A stretch of DNA of 64,000 nucleotides from the NCBI RefSeq assembly GCF_001190945.1, contig NZ_CP011112.1:1116001-1180000 (forward strand), given 5' to 3'. Origin of the DNA: Luteipulveratus mongoliensis. GTDB taxonomy: Bacteria > Actinomycetota > Actinomycetes > Actinomycetales > Dermatophilaceae. Both the position numbers and the translations under genes were made by a program. This document shows, piece after piece, positions 32,844-41,266 of the stretch; within the stretch, counting starts at the first letter, position 1, and each line of letters begins with the position of its first letter. Under the pieces are notes generated by a model. It did no database searches. It was given only the letters and a program-made list of their open reading frames with translations, and was not told the origin of the DNA.

Positions 32844-34484
32844 ATGAATCGCACTGCTGTCTCTACTGATTCGCATCGGATGCTGTGGCGCGCGCTGGTT
32901 GTCCTCGTCGTGGGGATGTGCGCGTTCGCGATGTCGGCCTCGCTGGCGATCGGTCCCGCGCAGGCAGACGGCAAGGTCCGACCGCGGACCATCAAGGGCA
33001 ACAGCAAGGGCATGAGCCCGAACAACGGCTCGACGCACCCTGCGCTGGTCGCGAGCAACGAGGAGACGGCCTTCCGTTACTTCGTGAGCAAGGGACTGAG
33101 CGACGTGCAGGCGGCCGGCATCATCGGCAACCTGGTCCAGGAGTCCGGCGTCGATCCGACTGCGGTGCAGAACCCGTCGTTCGGCGGACGCGGCATCGCC
33201 CAGTGGGAGCTCAACGCTCGCTGGGACTCCGAGACCAACAACAACATGGTCTGGTGGGCGAGGTCGCACGGGCAGGACGAGTGGACGCTGGGGCCGCAGC
33301 TCGACTTCACCTGGTACGAGCTGGAGAACTTCCCCGGCTACGGGCTGGGGGGTCTGCGAGCGGCGACCACGATCGCGGACGCCACGATCGTCTTCCAGGA
33401 CAAGTTCGAGGGCTGCGGACAGTGCGAGCAGCAGACCCGCATCAACTACGCGCAGGCCGCGTACGACAAGTACGCCGGTGGCAGTACGCCGACTGCCGGA
33501 CCCTCCCTCGCGGAGGCAGGCAAGGTCGTGTCCGCTCGCTCGGCGGACGGTCGGTTGGAGACGTTCGCAGCGGGTGCTGACGGTGTGTGGCATGCCTGGC
33601 AGACGGCGGTCAACGGTGGCTGGTCCGGCTGGCAGAGCGTGGGTGGCCCGAAGAACGCACAGCTGTCGATCGCGCGCAACGGCGATGGTCGGCTGGAGCT
33701 GTTCGCGTTGTCGAACGGGTCGATGGATCACCTCTTCCAGACTCAGGTCAGCGGTGCGTGGGGGTCGTGGGAGAACTTCGGCACCGGCGGGTCCTACGTC
33801 GCGGCGGGCAACAACGCGGACGGCCGGCTCGAGGTGTTCGCCTCCAACGCCAACGGCGTGTTCCACAAGTGGCAGACCGGCTTTTCGACCTGGTCCGAAT
33901 GGACTGGTGTGAGTGGCCCGGCGTCCGCGAGGCTGCAGGTAGAGACCTCTCCCGACGGCCGCATGGAGGTGTTCGCCTTGTCCGGCTCGACGTTTGGTCA
34001 CCTCTTCCAGAACGCGCCTAACGGCACCTGGGGTGAGTGGGAGAACTTCGGCACGGGCGGCCATGACTTGAGCGTCGACCACAACTCCGACGGCCGGCTC
34101 GAGGTCTACGCCTCCAACGCGAACGGTGTCTTCCACAAGTGGCAGACGAGCCCGACGACCTGGTCCGACTGGGCCGGCACGGGCGGCGGTCCGGCGAACG
34201 CCGAGCTGAGCTCCACGCGTACGGGCGATGGTCGGGTCGAGGTGTTCGCGATGAACGGCACCACGGCTCAGCACATGTGGCAGAAGGCCCCGAACCAGGA
34301 GTTCAACCCGTGGGCCGACTTCGGTGGGCCGGGCACTGAGGTCAACGCGGTGAACAACGCTGACGGCCGGATGGAGGTCTTCGGCACCTCGTCCGCGGGC
34401 GTGTTCCACAAGTGGCAGACGGGCGCGGAGAGCTGGTCGGACTGGGCCTGGCTCGCCGACACGGCCGGCCCGGGAATCAGCTGA
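32844..34484 (+). CDS. Exported phage-tail-lysozyme-like protein with seven-repeat propeller
   Basis: A 546-residue protein. The start ATG follows AAGGAG (32832-32837). Signal/anchor segment WRALVVLVVGMCAFAMSASL (15-34); a lysozyme-like module (about 70-205) resembling the phage tail lysozyme family, with probable catalytic Glu100 in GNLVQESGVDP and GRGIAQWELNARWD; and a C-terminal seven-repeat propeller from about residue 219. The propeller is nearly identical to that of the preceding protein. A muramidase delivered by a glycan-binding propeller is inferred. It lies 37 nt after the first gene and its stop overlaps the next start. Confidence 0.82.
   Translation: MNRTAVSTDSHRMLWRALVVLVVGMCAFAMSASLAIGPAQADGKVRPRTIKGNSKGMSPNNGSTHPALVASNEETAFRYFVSKGLSDVQAAGIIGNLVQESGVDPTAVQNPSFGGRGIAQWELNARWDSETNNNMVWWARSHGQDEWTLGPQLDFTWYELENFPGYGLGGLRAATTIADATIVFQDKFEGCGQCEQQTRINYAQAAYDKYAGGSTPTAGPSLAEAGKVVSARSADGRLETFAAGADGVWHAWQTAVNGGWSGWQSVGGPKNAQLSIARNGDGRLELFALSNGSMDHLFQTQVSGAWGSWENFGTGGSYVAAGNNADGRLEVFASNANGVFHKWQTGFSTWSEWTGVSGPASARLQVETSPDGRMEVFALSGSTFGHLFQNAPNGTWGEWENFGTGGHDLSVDHNSDGRLEVYASNANGVFHKWQTSPTTWSDWAGTGGGPANAELSSTRTGDGRVEVFAMNGTTAQHMWQKAPNQEFNPWADFGGPGTEVNAVNNADGRMEVFGTSSAGVFHKWQTGAESWSDWAWLADTAGPGIS
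33499..34484 (+). repeat. 986-bp duplicated propeller segment, copy 2
   Basis: Partner of 31821-32806. The repeats align codon for codon; the divergence is concentrated in blades 3-5, while blades 6-7 are almost unchanged. Confidence 0.85.
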
Positions 34485-36520
34485 TGGTCGATCTGTCGCG
34501 GCGGGCACTGCTCCAGGGTGGAGCGGGTCTCGTCGCGGCCGCGGCGACGCCGTGGACCCAGGCGAGCGGTCATCGTACGACTGGTGTCTCGGCCGATGAC
34601 CTCCGCTGGGCAGGATGCGGCGAGTGGCAGCACGTCTTCGACCCGTCGCTGCCGGGCACACCGCGATATCTCAATGACCACACCGTGTTTCGAGCGGCGG
34701 ACGGCCAGTGGCATCTGATCAGCATCGTCGGCAACCTGGCACCGGCCGGCCAGTTCCCGGACGGCGGCAAGGAGATCACGCTGGCGCACGCGACGGCACC
34801 AGCCGTTCGTGGGCCGTGGACCGCCCAGCCCGACGCGCTGACGCTCGACCCGGACTACTACGGCGAGCAGCACCTCTGGGCGCCGTTCGTCGTGGCCGAT
34901 GCGGGGACGTACTACATGTTCTACGCCGCGGGCGGCAGCAACGGATGCGCGATCAACCTCGCGACGTCGAGCGACCTGGTCACCTGGACACGTTCGCCGG
35001 ACGGGCCGCTGTTCCGTGGTGTGGTCGCGCGTGACCCGATGGTGCTGCGGGTCGGCGACCAATGGGTCATGTACTACACCGAGGTGCAGCTGTCGGACCA
35101 TCGCCACACGGTCGCCTACCGCACGTCCAGCGACCTGCGCCACTGGTCGGCGCCGGGCACGGTCCTCGTCGACCCGATCACGGACGCCTCTCCGTCGGTG
35201 ACCGAGTCGCCGTACGTCGTCGCCGAAAATGGTTGGTACTACTTGTTTCTCGGGCCACGCAACGGATACGTCGGCACCGACGTGTTCCGTAGTCGCGACC
35301 CACTCTCGTTCAGCATCGACAACTGGGCCGGTCACCTGCCCGGTCACGCCGTCGAGATCGTGCAGGACGACGGCGTGTGGCTCGCCACGGCTGCCGGCAG
35401 CTTCGAGCACGGGCTGCTCGTCGCGGATCTGCAGTGGCACGAGCAGTCCATCGGCTGGCAGTCGCCCGAGAACCCTGTCGCGGGCGTTGGCGTCGATGGT
35501 CGGCTGCACGTGTTCGCCCTCTCCAAGCAGAACCGGTCTCTGCTGCACCGCGTGCAGACCGATCCGGCACACGACACCTGGTCCGAATGGGAGACGTTCG
35601 GCGGACCTGCCGGCGCCGTACCCACGCTCGCGACCAACACCGACGGTCGGCTCGAGGTGTTCTCCCTCGCCGCAGGGGCGGTCGCCATCGACCATCGGGT
35701 TCAGCGGGCCGACGGCACGTGGGAGGACTGGGAGGCCGGCTTCGGCGGACCTGCCGGCGCCGCACCGGCGGTCGCGCGCAATGCCGACGGCCGACTCGAG
35801 CTGTACGCCATGGGTCCCGGCGGCGCGTACGTCGCCCAACGCGTCCAGTCCAGCCCCGGCTCGCGTACCTGGCAGCCGTGGGTCGGCAACTTCACCGGCC
35901 CGGTCGGAGCACCGCCGGTCGTCGGCACCAACGCCGACGGTCGGCTCGAGGTGTTCGTGCTGCGGCCGGGCGGTGCGCGGATCGATCACCGCTGGCAGAA
36001 CCAGCCCAATGGCAGCACTGACTGGAGTGTGTGGGAGCAGTTCGGGACAGCGGCCGGTGCGGCGCCGCGCGTCGCGCGGGACGGCAGCGGTCGGCTCACG
36101 GTGACGGCGCTCGCGCCGGTAGGCACGGGCGCGTTCAGCCGGACGCAGTCCAGCCCCAGCGGTGGTTGGGCCGACTGGCGCTGGATGGCCTCGTGGTCGC
36201 TCGCCTCACCGGCCGTGGCCGCTCTCGGGGATGGTCGTCTCTCGGCCGCCTCGACTGACCCAGCAGGCGAACGCGTAGTGATGTCAACGCAATCCGCGCC
36301 AGGAGCCGACTGGTCGTCCGAGGTCGACCTTGGCTCGATGAGCGAGCAGTGGGCTGCGACGCCGACGATCGTCACGGACTCGAAGGGTCGGTCTCACCTG
36401 TTGGGCGTGACGATCGCGGGTGCGCTGCAGCGGCGCGTCCTGGTCGGCTCGGGCGGCTGGTCGGCCTGGACGTCCTTCGGCACCGGCATCGCCCCAGTCC
36501 CCACCAGCTCACCCACCTGA
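34484..36520 (+). CDS. Exported GH43/GH32-like glycosidase with divergent seven-repeat propeller
   Basis: A 678-residue protein with a Tat-type signal (VDLSRRALLQGGAGLVAAAA). The N-terminal 5-bladed glycosidase domain (about 40-320) has an acidic triad pattern as in GH43/GH32/GH68: Asp65 in YLNDHTVF, Asp184 in ARDPMVL and Glu241 in TESPYVV. Seven further repeats (VDGRLHVFAL, TDGRLEVFSL, ADGRLELYAM and so on) fill residues about 325-675; they are clearly related to, but much more diverged than, the propellers of the two upstream genes. The ATG overlaps the preceding stop (TGATG). Substrate unknown; an arabinan/fructan-type glycan is only a family guess. Confidence 0.82.
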   Translation: MVDLSRRALLQGGAGLVAAAATPWTQASGHRTTGVSADDLRWAGCGEWQHVFDPSLPGTPRYLNDHTVFRAADGQWHLISIVGNLAPAGQFPDGGKEITLAHATAPAVRGPWTAQPDALTLDPDYYGEQHLWAPFVVADAGTYYMFYAAGGSNGCAINLATSSDLVTWTRSPDGPLFRGVVARDPMVLRVGDQWVMYYTEVQLSDHRHTVAYRTSSDLRHWSAPGTVLVDPITDASPSVTESPYVVAENGWYYLFLGPRNGYVGTDVFRSRDPLSFSIDNWAGHLPGHAVEIVQDDGVWLATAAGSFEHGLLVADLQWHEQSIGWQSPENPVAGVGVDGRLHVFALSKQNRSLLHRVQTDPAHDTWSEWETFGGPAGAVPTLATNTDGRLEVFSLAAGAVAIDHRVQRADGTWEDWEAGFGGPAGAAPAVARNADGRLELYAMGPGGAYVAQRVQSSPGSRTWQPWVGNFTGPVGAPPVVGTNADGRLEVFVLRPGGARIDHRWQNQPNGSTDWSVWEQFGTAAGAAPRVARDGSGRLTVTALAPVGTGAFSRTQSSPSGGWADWRWMASWSLASPAVAALGDGRLSAASTDPAGERVVMSTQSAPGADWSSEVDLGSMSEQWAATPTIVTDSKGRSHLLGVTIAGALQRRVLVGSGGWSAWTSFGTGIAPVPTSSPT

Positions 36521-36532
36521 CCCGAACCCACT

Positions 36533-36659
36533 CGCTGGTCGAGTAGCCGGAGCGCTAGCGGAGGCGTATCGAGACCCGGCGACCACACGGGAGACTCAGC
36601 CTTCGCGGTCGCCGGGTCTCGATACGGCTCGCCCTTGGGGCTCGCCTACTCGACCAGCG
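36533..36659. repeat. Nested palindromic repeat, copy 2
   Basis: Outer stem CGCTGGTCGAGTAG (36533-36546) with CTACTCGACCAGCG (36646-36659); inner 20-bp perfect stem 36565-36584 with 36607-36626. Compared with copy 1 the outer stem shows a compensated C-G to T-A change, keeping pairing. It follows the glycosidase-propeller gene and probably terminates its operon. Confidence 0.9.
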
Positions 36660-36983
36660 GGGTACGGCGTGTCGCGCCCCGGACGCAAGGGCGTGCCGGA
36701 AGAAGCTCAACCTGGTTGCGGACACCTACAACGTAGTTGTACTTCTCTACGGACCCTTGCCCTCGGCTCCTCGGGGAGACTCAGCGTTCGCGTACGCCGA
36801 TGGTTGCGTCCCTCTGCCCTCCGACTCTGTAGCCACATCACTCGCGAAACCCCGTCAAGAGTGGGCCACAACCCTGACCGGTGGCCCATCACTGGGTGGG
36901 CCACCGGCGACGTATCGGAGCCACTCTCCGGGGCTCGCCTCCGCGCCCGGCGCCCGGCCGGTTGCGCATGGCAGGGTGGCGGG
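36660..36983. other. Gap without a gene, contains two palindromes
   Basis: Together with the repeat at 36533-36659, the interval from the glycosidase stop (36520) to the methyltransferase start (36984) is 463 nt without a supported gene. It holds TACAAC-GTA-GTTGTA at 36727-36741 (perfect 6-bp arms) and an 11-bp hairpin CCGGTGGCCCA (36878-36888) with TGGGCCACCGG (36897-36907), plus a third GTGGGCCAC at 36861-36869. These look like operator sites or a hairpin for the downstream gene; no obvious regulator is adjacent. Confidence 0.55.
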
Positions 36984-37796
36984 ATGGGCGATGAGCTGAC
37001 GGTGGAGCGGGCGAGGTCTTTCGAGCAGGGCGCGACGGCGTACGAACGGTTCCGCCCGGAGTTCCCCGAGGCGATGTTCGACGATGTGGTCCGCCTGGCG
37101 GGCGATCGCCTCCAGGACCGGGTGCTCGAGGTCGGCGCCGGCACCGGCCGGGCGACGTTGCCGCTCGCGCGGCGTGGCGCGCGCATCCACGTGGTCGAGC
37201 CGTCAGCGGACATGCTGCGCGTGCTCGCCGAGCGACTCCAGACGGAGGGTCTGGCCGACCTCGTCACGACGCAGCAGGCCACGTTCGAGGACGTCGACGC
37301 CAGCGATGGGACCTACGGCGTGATGGTCGCCGCGCAGTCGTTCCACTGGGCTGACGCCGCCACGCGATGGGAGCGTCTGGCCTCGGTCCTCGGGTCAGAC
37401 GGGCTCGGGTTCCTGTGCTGGAACGGTTGGCACGTTGACCCAGATCGCCACAACACCAACGAGATTCAAGCGATCTATGCCGAGCACGGCGCAGGACTCA
37501 CCTCCGATGTGGACGACCACCGTTCGGGTCCGGGTTGGGCCGAGCTCGAGGTCGAGGCCAAGCCGTGGATGGAGATCGTCGAGCCCAAGACGTACGAGTG
37601 GGACTGGAGCATGCCGACCGACGACTACTTCGCTTTGCTGACCACGACGTCGCAGTACGCCATCGCACCGTCGGAGGATCGCGCGCGACTCTTCGATGCC
37701 CTGCGTCCCGTCCTCGGCGAGACCGTCTCCCTCAGTGGCCGCACCCTCCTCCTCGCCGTCCGCCCAGTCGGACACGGACCTCGACTGGTGTCGTAG
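36984..37796 (+). CDS. Class I SAM-dependent methyltransferase
   Basis: A 270-residue methyltransferase. SAM-binding motif I is DRVLEVGAGTGRATLPLAR (about residues 46-64), the acidic loop VVEPSADML follows, and the post-motif FEDVDASDGTYGVMVAAQSFHWAD is typical of the UbiE/trans-aconitate-like Methyltransf_11/25 subgroup. The ATG at 36984 (after GGGTGGCGGG) begins just before the domain. The substrate is unknown. It is followed by an NmrA-like oxidoreductase gene on the same strand 21 nt later. Confidence 0.88.
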   Translation: MGDELTVERARSFEQGATAYERFRPEFPEAMFDDVVRLAGDRLQDRVLEVGAGTGRATLPLARRGARIHVVEPSADMLRVLAERLQTEGLADLVTTQQATFEDVDASDGTYGVMVAAQSFHWADAATRWERLASVLGSDGLGFLCWNGWHVDPDRHNTNEIQAIYAEHGAGLTSDVDDHRSGPGWAELEVEAKPWMEIVEPKTYEWDWSMPTDDYFALLTTTSQYAIAPSEDRARLFDALRPVLGETVSLSGRTLLLAVRPVGHGPRLVS

Positions 37797-37817
37797 GGCC
37801 GACCTAACGTGGTTGCG

Positions 37818-38684
37818 ATGAAGATCGTTGTGACCACACCCACCGGCCATGTCGGATCCCACGTCGTCCGCCTGCTCGTGCAGGCAGGGGTTCGACCCAC
37901 CGTCCTCCTGCGTGACCCGGAGCGGCTGGACACCGGGCTGCGCGACCAGGTCGACAGCGTCAAGGCAGACCAGACCGATGAGGCGGCTGTCATCGAGGCG
38001 ACCAAGGACGCCGACGCGCTCTACTGGGTCAACCCCGACGGCACCGATCCTGATCCGATCGCCGCCTACACCCGCCTCGGTGCGGTGGCCGCGCAGGCCG
38101 TACGGACCAACGACATCGGGCACGTCGTGTTTCAGAGCAGCGTCGGCGCCGAGGCCCGCGGCGGTTTCGGTGAGATCGACGGCCTGGCTGCCACCGAGCA
38201 GCTCCTCGACGAGACCGGCGCGGCAGTCACGCATCTGCGCTGCGGCTACTTCTTCACCAACCTGCTGCTCGACCCCGACGCGCTGCAGGAGGGCGTGCTG
38301 CGCACCACGATGCCGATCGATGCCCCGATGGGATGGGTCGATCCACGCGACATCGGTCACGTGGCGGCGGCGCGCTTGCTGGGCCGGGCGTGGACCGGCC
38401 GCGTCGTCCAGGCCGTGCACGGTCCGCGGGACCTGACATTCGAGCAGGTGGCCACGATCGTGAGCGAGGTGACCGGCCGGCCGTTCCGGGCCGAGCAGAT
38501 CACCGACGAGCAGCTCGCCGCCGGTCTGCGCTCGGCCGGGTTGCCCGAGCCCACGATCGACGCGATCGTCGGGATGGGGGCCGGCTTCCGCGGTGACTTC
38601 ACCCCCGAGCAGGTCCGCGACGCCACGACGACCACACCGTCAGGCCTGGCGGGCTGGGCCCACGAGCACTTGCGTACGACCTGA
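37818..38684 (+). CDS. NmrA-like NAD(P)-dependent epimerase/reductase
   Basis: A 288-residue Rossmann-fold SDR of the atypical NmrA type. The dinucleotide loop is VVTTPTGHVGSHVVRLL, which deviates from GxxGxxG by a proline/threonine. The body resembles quinone reductase-2/NmrA proteins that sense NAD(P) or reduce small carbonyls; the usual YxxxK pair is absent. The ATG at 37818 is preferred to a GTG at 37809. It follows the methyltransferase gene by 21 nt. Confidence 0.85.
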   Translation: MKIVVTTPTGHVGSHVVRLLVQAGVRPTVLLRDPERLDTGLRDQVDSVKADQTDEAAVIEATKDADALYWVNPDGTDPDPIAAYTRLGAVAAQAVRTNDIGHVVFQSSVGAEARGGFGEIDGLAATEQLLDETGAAVTHLRCGYFFTNLLLDPDALQEGVLRTTMPIDAPMGWVDPRDIGHVAAARLLGRAWTGRVVQAVHGPRDLTFEQVATIVSEVTGRPFRAEQITDEQLAAGLRSAGLPEPTIDAIVGMGAGFRGDFTPEQVRDATTTTPSGLAGWAHEHLRTT

Positions 38685-38753
38685 CGAACGGCCCGAGATG
38701 ACCGGATCACGGGCCCCCTGCGCGCGGTGGGCCATCCCTAGACTGTCGGACCC

Positions 38754-40100
38754 ATGACCGTCGACACCCAAGAGCACCCGCGCTCACCGGACGGCCCTGA
38801 CATCAACACCCGTCGGGCGATCCTCAACACGCTGAAGGGCTCGTCGGGCAATCTCGTCGAGTGGTATGACGTCTACGTCTACACCGTCTTCGCGACCTAC
38901 TTCGAGCCCAAGTTCTTCGGCGGCGACGAGCCCAACGCGACGGTCTACACGATGGCGATCTTCGCAGTCACCTTCCTGATGCGACCGGTGGGCTCGTGGT
39001 TCTTCGGGCGGTACGCCGACCGGCGCGGTCGCCGTCCGGCGCTCGTCTTCAGCGTGTCTTTGATGGCTTTGGCGTCCACGGTCATCGCGATCACGCCGAG
39101 CCACGACTCGATCGGCGCGTTCGCTGTGCTGATTCTCGTGTTCTGTCGACTCGTGCAGGGTTTCGCCACCGGTGGTGAGTACGGCACGTCAGCGACCTAC
39201 ATGTCCGAGGCGGCGACCGCTGAACGACGCGGCTTCTTCTCCTCGTTCCAGTACGTCACGCTGATCGGCGGTCACGCGCTCGCTCAGCTGACGCTGCTGA
39301 TCATGCAGGTCTTCCTGAACGACGAGCAGATGGGCGACTACGGCTGGCGCATCGCGTTCGGTCTCGGCGGCGTCGCGGCCGTCACAGTGTTCTGGCTGCG
39401 CTCCACGATGGATGAGTCGCTGTCCGCGGCGGCCCTGGAGGCGGTGGGGGAGAAGTCCGGCTCGCTGCGGGAGCTGCTGACGACGTACCGAAAGCCGTTG
39501 CTGATCTGCTTCCTCGTGACGGTCGGCGGCACTATCGCCTTCTACTCCTACAGCGTCAACGCGCCGGCGACGATCAAGTCGACCTACAAGGGCCAGGGCC
39601 TGACGGCGAGCTGGATCAATCTGTCCGCGCTGGTCTTCCTGATGGCGCTGCAGCCGATCGGCGGACTGATCAGCGACAAGATCGGACGCAAGCCGCTGCT
39701 GGTGTTCTTCGGCATCGGTGGTGTCGCGTGGACCTATTTCCTGATCCACTACCTGCCCAGGACCGATACGCCGATGGTGTCCTTCCTGCTGGTGGCGATC
39801 GGTTACGTCATCCTCACCGGCTACACCTCAATCAACGCGATCGTGAAGGCCGAGCTGTTCCCCGCCCACGTGCGTGCGCTCGGTGTCGGCATCGGCTACG
39901 CCCTGGGCAACTCAATGTTCGGGGGCACCGCGCCGGTGATCTACGAGGCGGCCAAGAAGCACGACATGGTCACGGCATTCATTGTCTACGTCATCGTGTG
40001 CATCGCTGCCTCGCTGCTCGTTTACATCTTTGTCCTCAAGAACAAGGACGAGACGGTCCTCGATCGGGAGCAGGGTTACGCGTACGCCACCCGCACCTGA
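38754..40100 (+). CDS. MHS-family MFS transporter (KgtP-like)
   Basis: A 448-residue 12-helix transporter of the metabolite:H+ symporter family. Signatures: SGNLVEWYDVYVYTVFATYF in TM1, FGRYADRRGRRPAL in the 2-3 loop, QGFATGGEYGTSATYMSE and GLISDKIGRKPLL. Closest in motif order to the alpha-ketoglutarate/dicarboxylate permease KgtP; the exact substrate is uncertain. It is a stand-alone gene 69 nt after the NmrA gene. Confidence 0.9.
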   Translation: MTVDTQEHPRSPDGPDINTRRAILNTLKGSSGNLVEWYDVYVYTVFATYFEPKFFGGDEPNATVYTMAIFAVTFLMRPVGSWFFGRYADRRGRRPALVFSVSLMALASTVIAITPSHDSIGAFAVLILVFCRLVQGFATGGEYGTSATYMSEAATAERRGFFSSFQYVTLIGGHALAQLTLLIMQVFLNDEQMGDYGWRIAFGLGGVAAVTVFWLRSTMDESLSAAALEAVGEKSGSLRELLTTYRKPLLICFLVTVGGTIAFYSYSVNAPATIKSTYKGQGLTASWINLSALVFLMALQPIGGLISDKIGRKPLLVFFGIGGVAWTYFLIHYLPRTDTPMVSFLLVAIGYVILTGYTSINAIVKAELFPAHVRALGVGIGYALGNSMFGGTAPVIYEAAKKHDMVTAFIVYVIVCIAASLLVYIFVLKNKDETVLDREQGYAYATRT

Positions 40101-40192
40101 ACGGGCGCAGTGTGCAGAAGGCCCCTTGCGAACGGACGATCCACGGCATCCTGGGTGTGCCCGGAGTGGGCACCCGACCAAGGAGCGACTTG

Positions 40193-40540
40193 ATGCCGCA
40201 GTACCTCGCACTGACCTACACCGCCGACGTGGACTGGTCGGAACCGGAGCGGGCGAGCGAGATGGCGGACTACCGGTGGTTCGCGGCCATTCACGCTGAC
40301 CAGATCAAGGCGCGCGCCGTGCTGGAACCGACCAACGCCGCGACCGTGGTGCGGGTGGAGGGCGGCCGTGGCGGCGAGGTGGTCACGACGGAGGGTGCGT
40401 ACGCGCAGACCGAGCGCGCTCTGACCGGCTACTACCTCATTGACGCGGATGACCTGGACGCTGCTGTGCAGATCGCAGCGGATCTGCCCGCCGCCTGGAC
40501 GGGTGCCGTCGAGATTCGCCCCGTTCTGTCGACCTACTGA
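40193..40540 (+). CDS. YCII-related (DGPF-type) domain protein
   Basis: A 115-residue protein of the YCII/DGPF domain family (MPQYLALTYTADVDW, then YLIDADDLDAAVQIAADLPAAW and VEIRPV), a dimeric ferredoxin-like fold often encoded near ECF sigma factors and of mostly unknown function. AAGGAGCG precedes the ATG at 40193. Its neighbours are a transporter and a lipoprotein gene. A longer YciI-like relative occurs at 55822-56418. Confidence 0.85.
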   Translation: MPQYLALTYTADVDWSEPERASEMADYRWFAAIHADQIKARAVLEPTNAATVVRVEGGRGGEVVTTEGAYAQTERALTGYYLIDADDLDAAVQIAADLPAAWTGAVEIRPVLSTY

Positions 40541-40592
40541 CGCGCAGTCCGCTCAGCGTTCCGGGGGCGTTCCGTGTGGAAGGCTGCGCGAC

Positions 40593-41150
40593 ATGAACCT
40601 CCGAGCCGCCGCAGCGGTCCTTGCCCTCTTGGCCCTCACGGCCTGCAGCGATGACGACCCATCGGTCGGCCCCACGGGTTCGGGCGCCACTGCCAACGCG
40701 TCCTCCGGTCGGCAGTTCACCGACCCGACCGGAAGCCTGGTGTGCGAGGTCGGCACCGCAGCCGTGACCTGCAACCTCCCGTCGTCGTACAAGGACGAGA
40801 ACAGTCAGTGCGCGGCGGTCGAGGGCAGTCGGCCGGTCGGCGTACGGCTCGACCCCGAGTCCTCGTACGTCTGCAAGACGGCCCCGACCGTGGTCCCGTC
40901 GGCGAGCGGTGCGGCCTGGGCGGCCGGTGACGTCCCCCGGAAGCCGGTCAACGGCGTACCCGTCCCAGCGCTTGCCGCCGGAAAGGCAGTAGTAGCAGGG
41001 CAGTTCGCGTGTGAGATCACTGCCGTGGGTGAGGTGAAGTGCGCGCACTACGGCACCGACAAGCGTGACGACCACGTCTTCATCATTCAGGTGAAGTTCG
41101 GCGAGGTCACCTTCCCCGAGCCCGAAGGCAAGACCCAACCAGCAGCCTGA
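40593..41150 (+). CDS. Putative lipoprotein, unrecognised
   Basis: A 185-residue exported protein. A lipobox LLALTAC marks acylation of Cys18 after a signal sequence, followed by an Asp/Ser/Gly-rich linker and a domain with at least four further cysteines (SLVCEVG, VTCNLPSS, SQCAAV, YVCKTA, FACEITA, VKCAHY), which probably form disulfides. It ends just before copy 3 of the palindromic repeat. I recognise no family; it looks like an anchored actinobacterial secreted domain. Confidence 0.8.
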   Translation: MNLRAAAAVLALLALTACSDDDPSVGPTGSGATANASSGRQFTDPTGSLVCEVGTAAVTCNLPSSYKDENSQCAAVEGSRPVGVRLDPESSYVCKTAPTVVPSASGAAWAAGDVPRKPVNGVPVPALAAGKAVVAGQFACEITAVGEVKCAHYGTDKRDDHVFIIQVKFGEVTFPEPEGKTQPAA

Positions 41151-41158
41151 GACACACC

Positions 41159-41266
41159 CGCTGGTCGAGTAGCCGGAGCGCCAGCGGAGGCGTATCGAGA
41201 CCAGGCGCACACAGGCACCTGGTCTCGATACGGCCTCGCCTAGCGGCTCGTCCTACTCGACCGGCG
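41159..41266. repeat. Nested palindromic repeat, copy 3
   Basis: Left outer arm CGCTGGTCGAGTAG (41159-41172) and right outer arm CTACTCGACCGGCG (41253-41266). Inner stem 41191-41207 with 41216-41232 (one mismatch). It lies between the convergent lipoprotein and LIP-lipase genes and includes the lipase's TAG stop (41253-41255). Confidence 0.9.

Noticed and set aside
32799-34661. Long minus-strand frame antisense to the lysozyme-propeller gene
   Set aside because: Its repeats are the reverse reading of the propeller repeats; no independent motif or start is seen.
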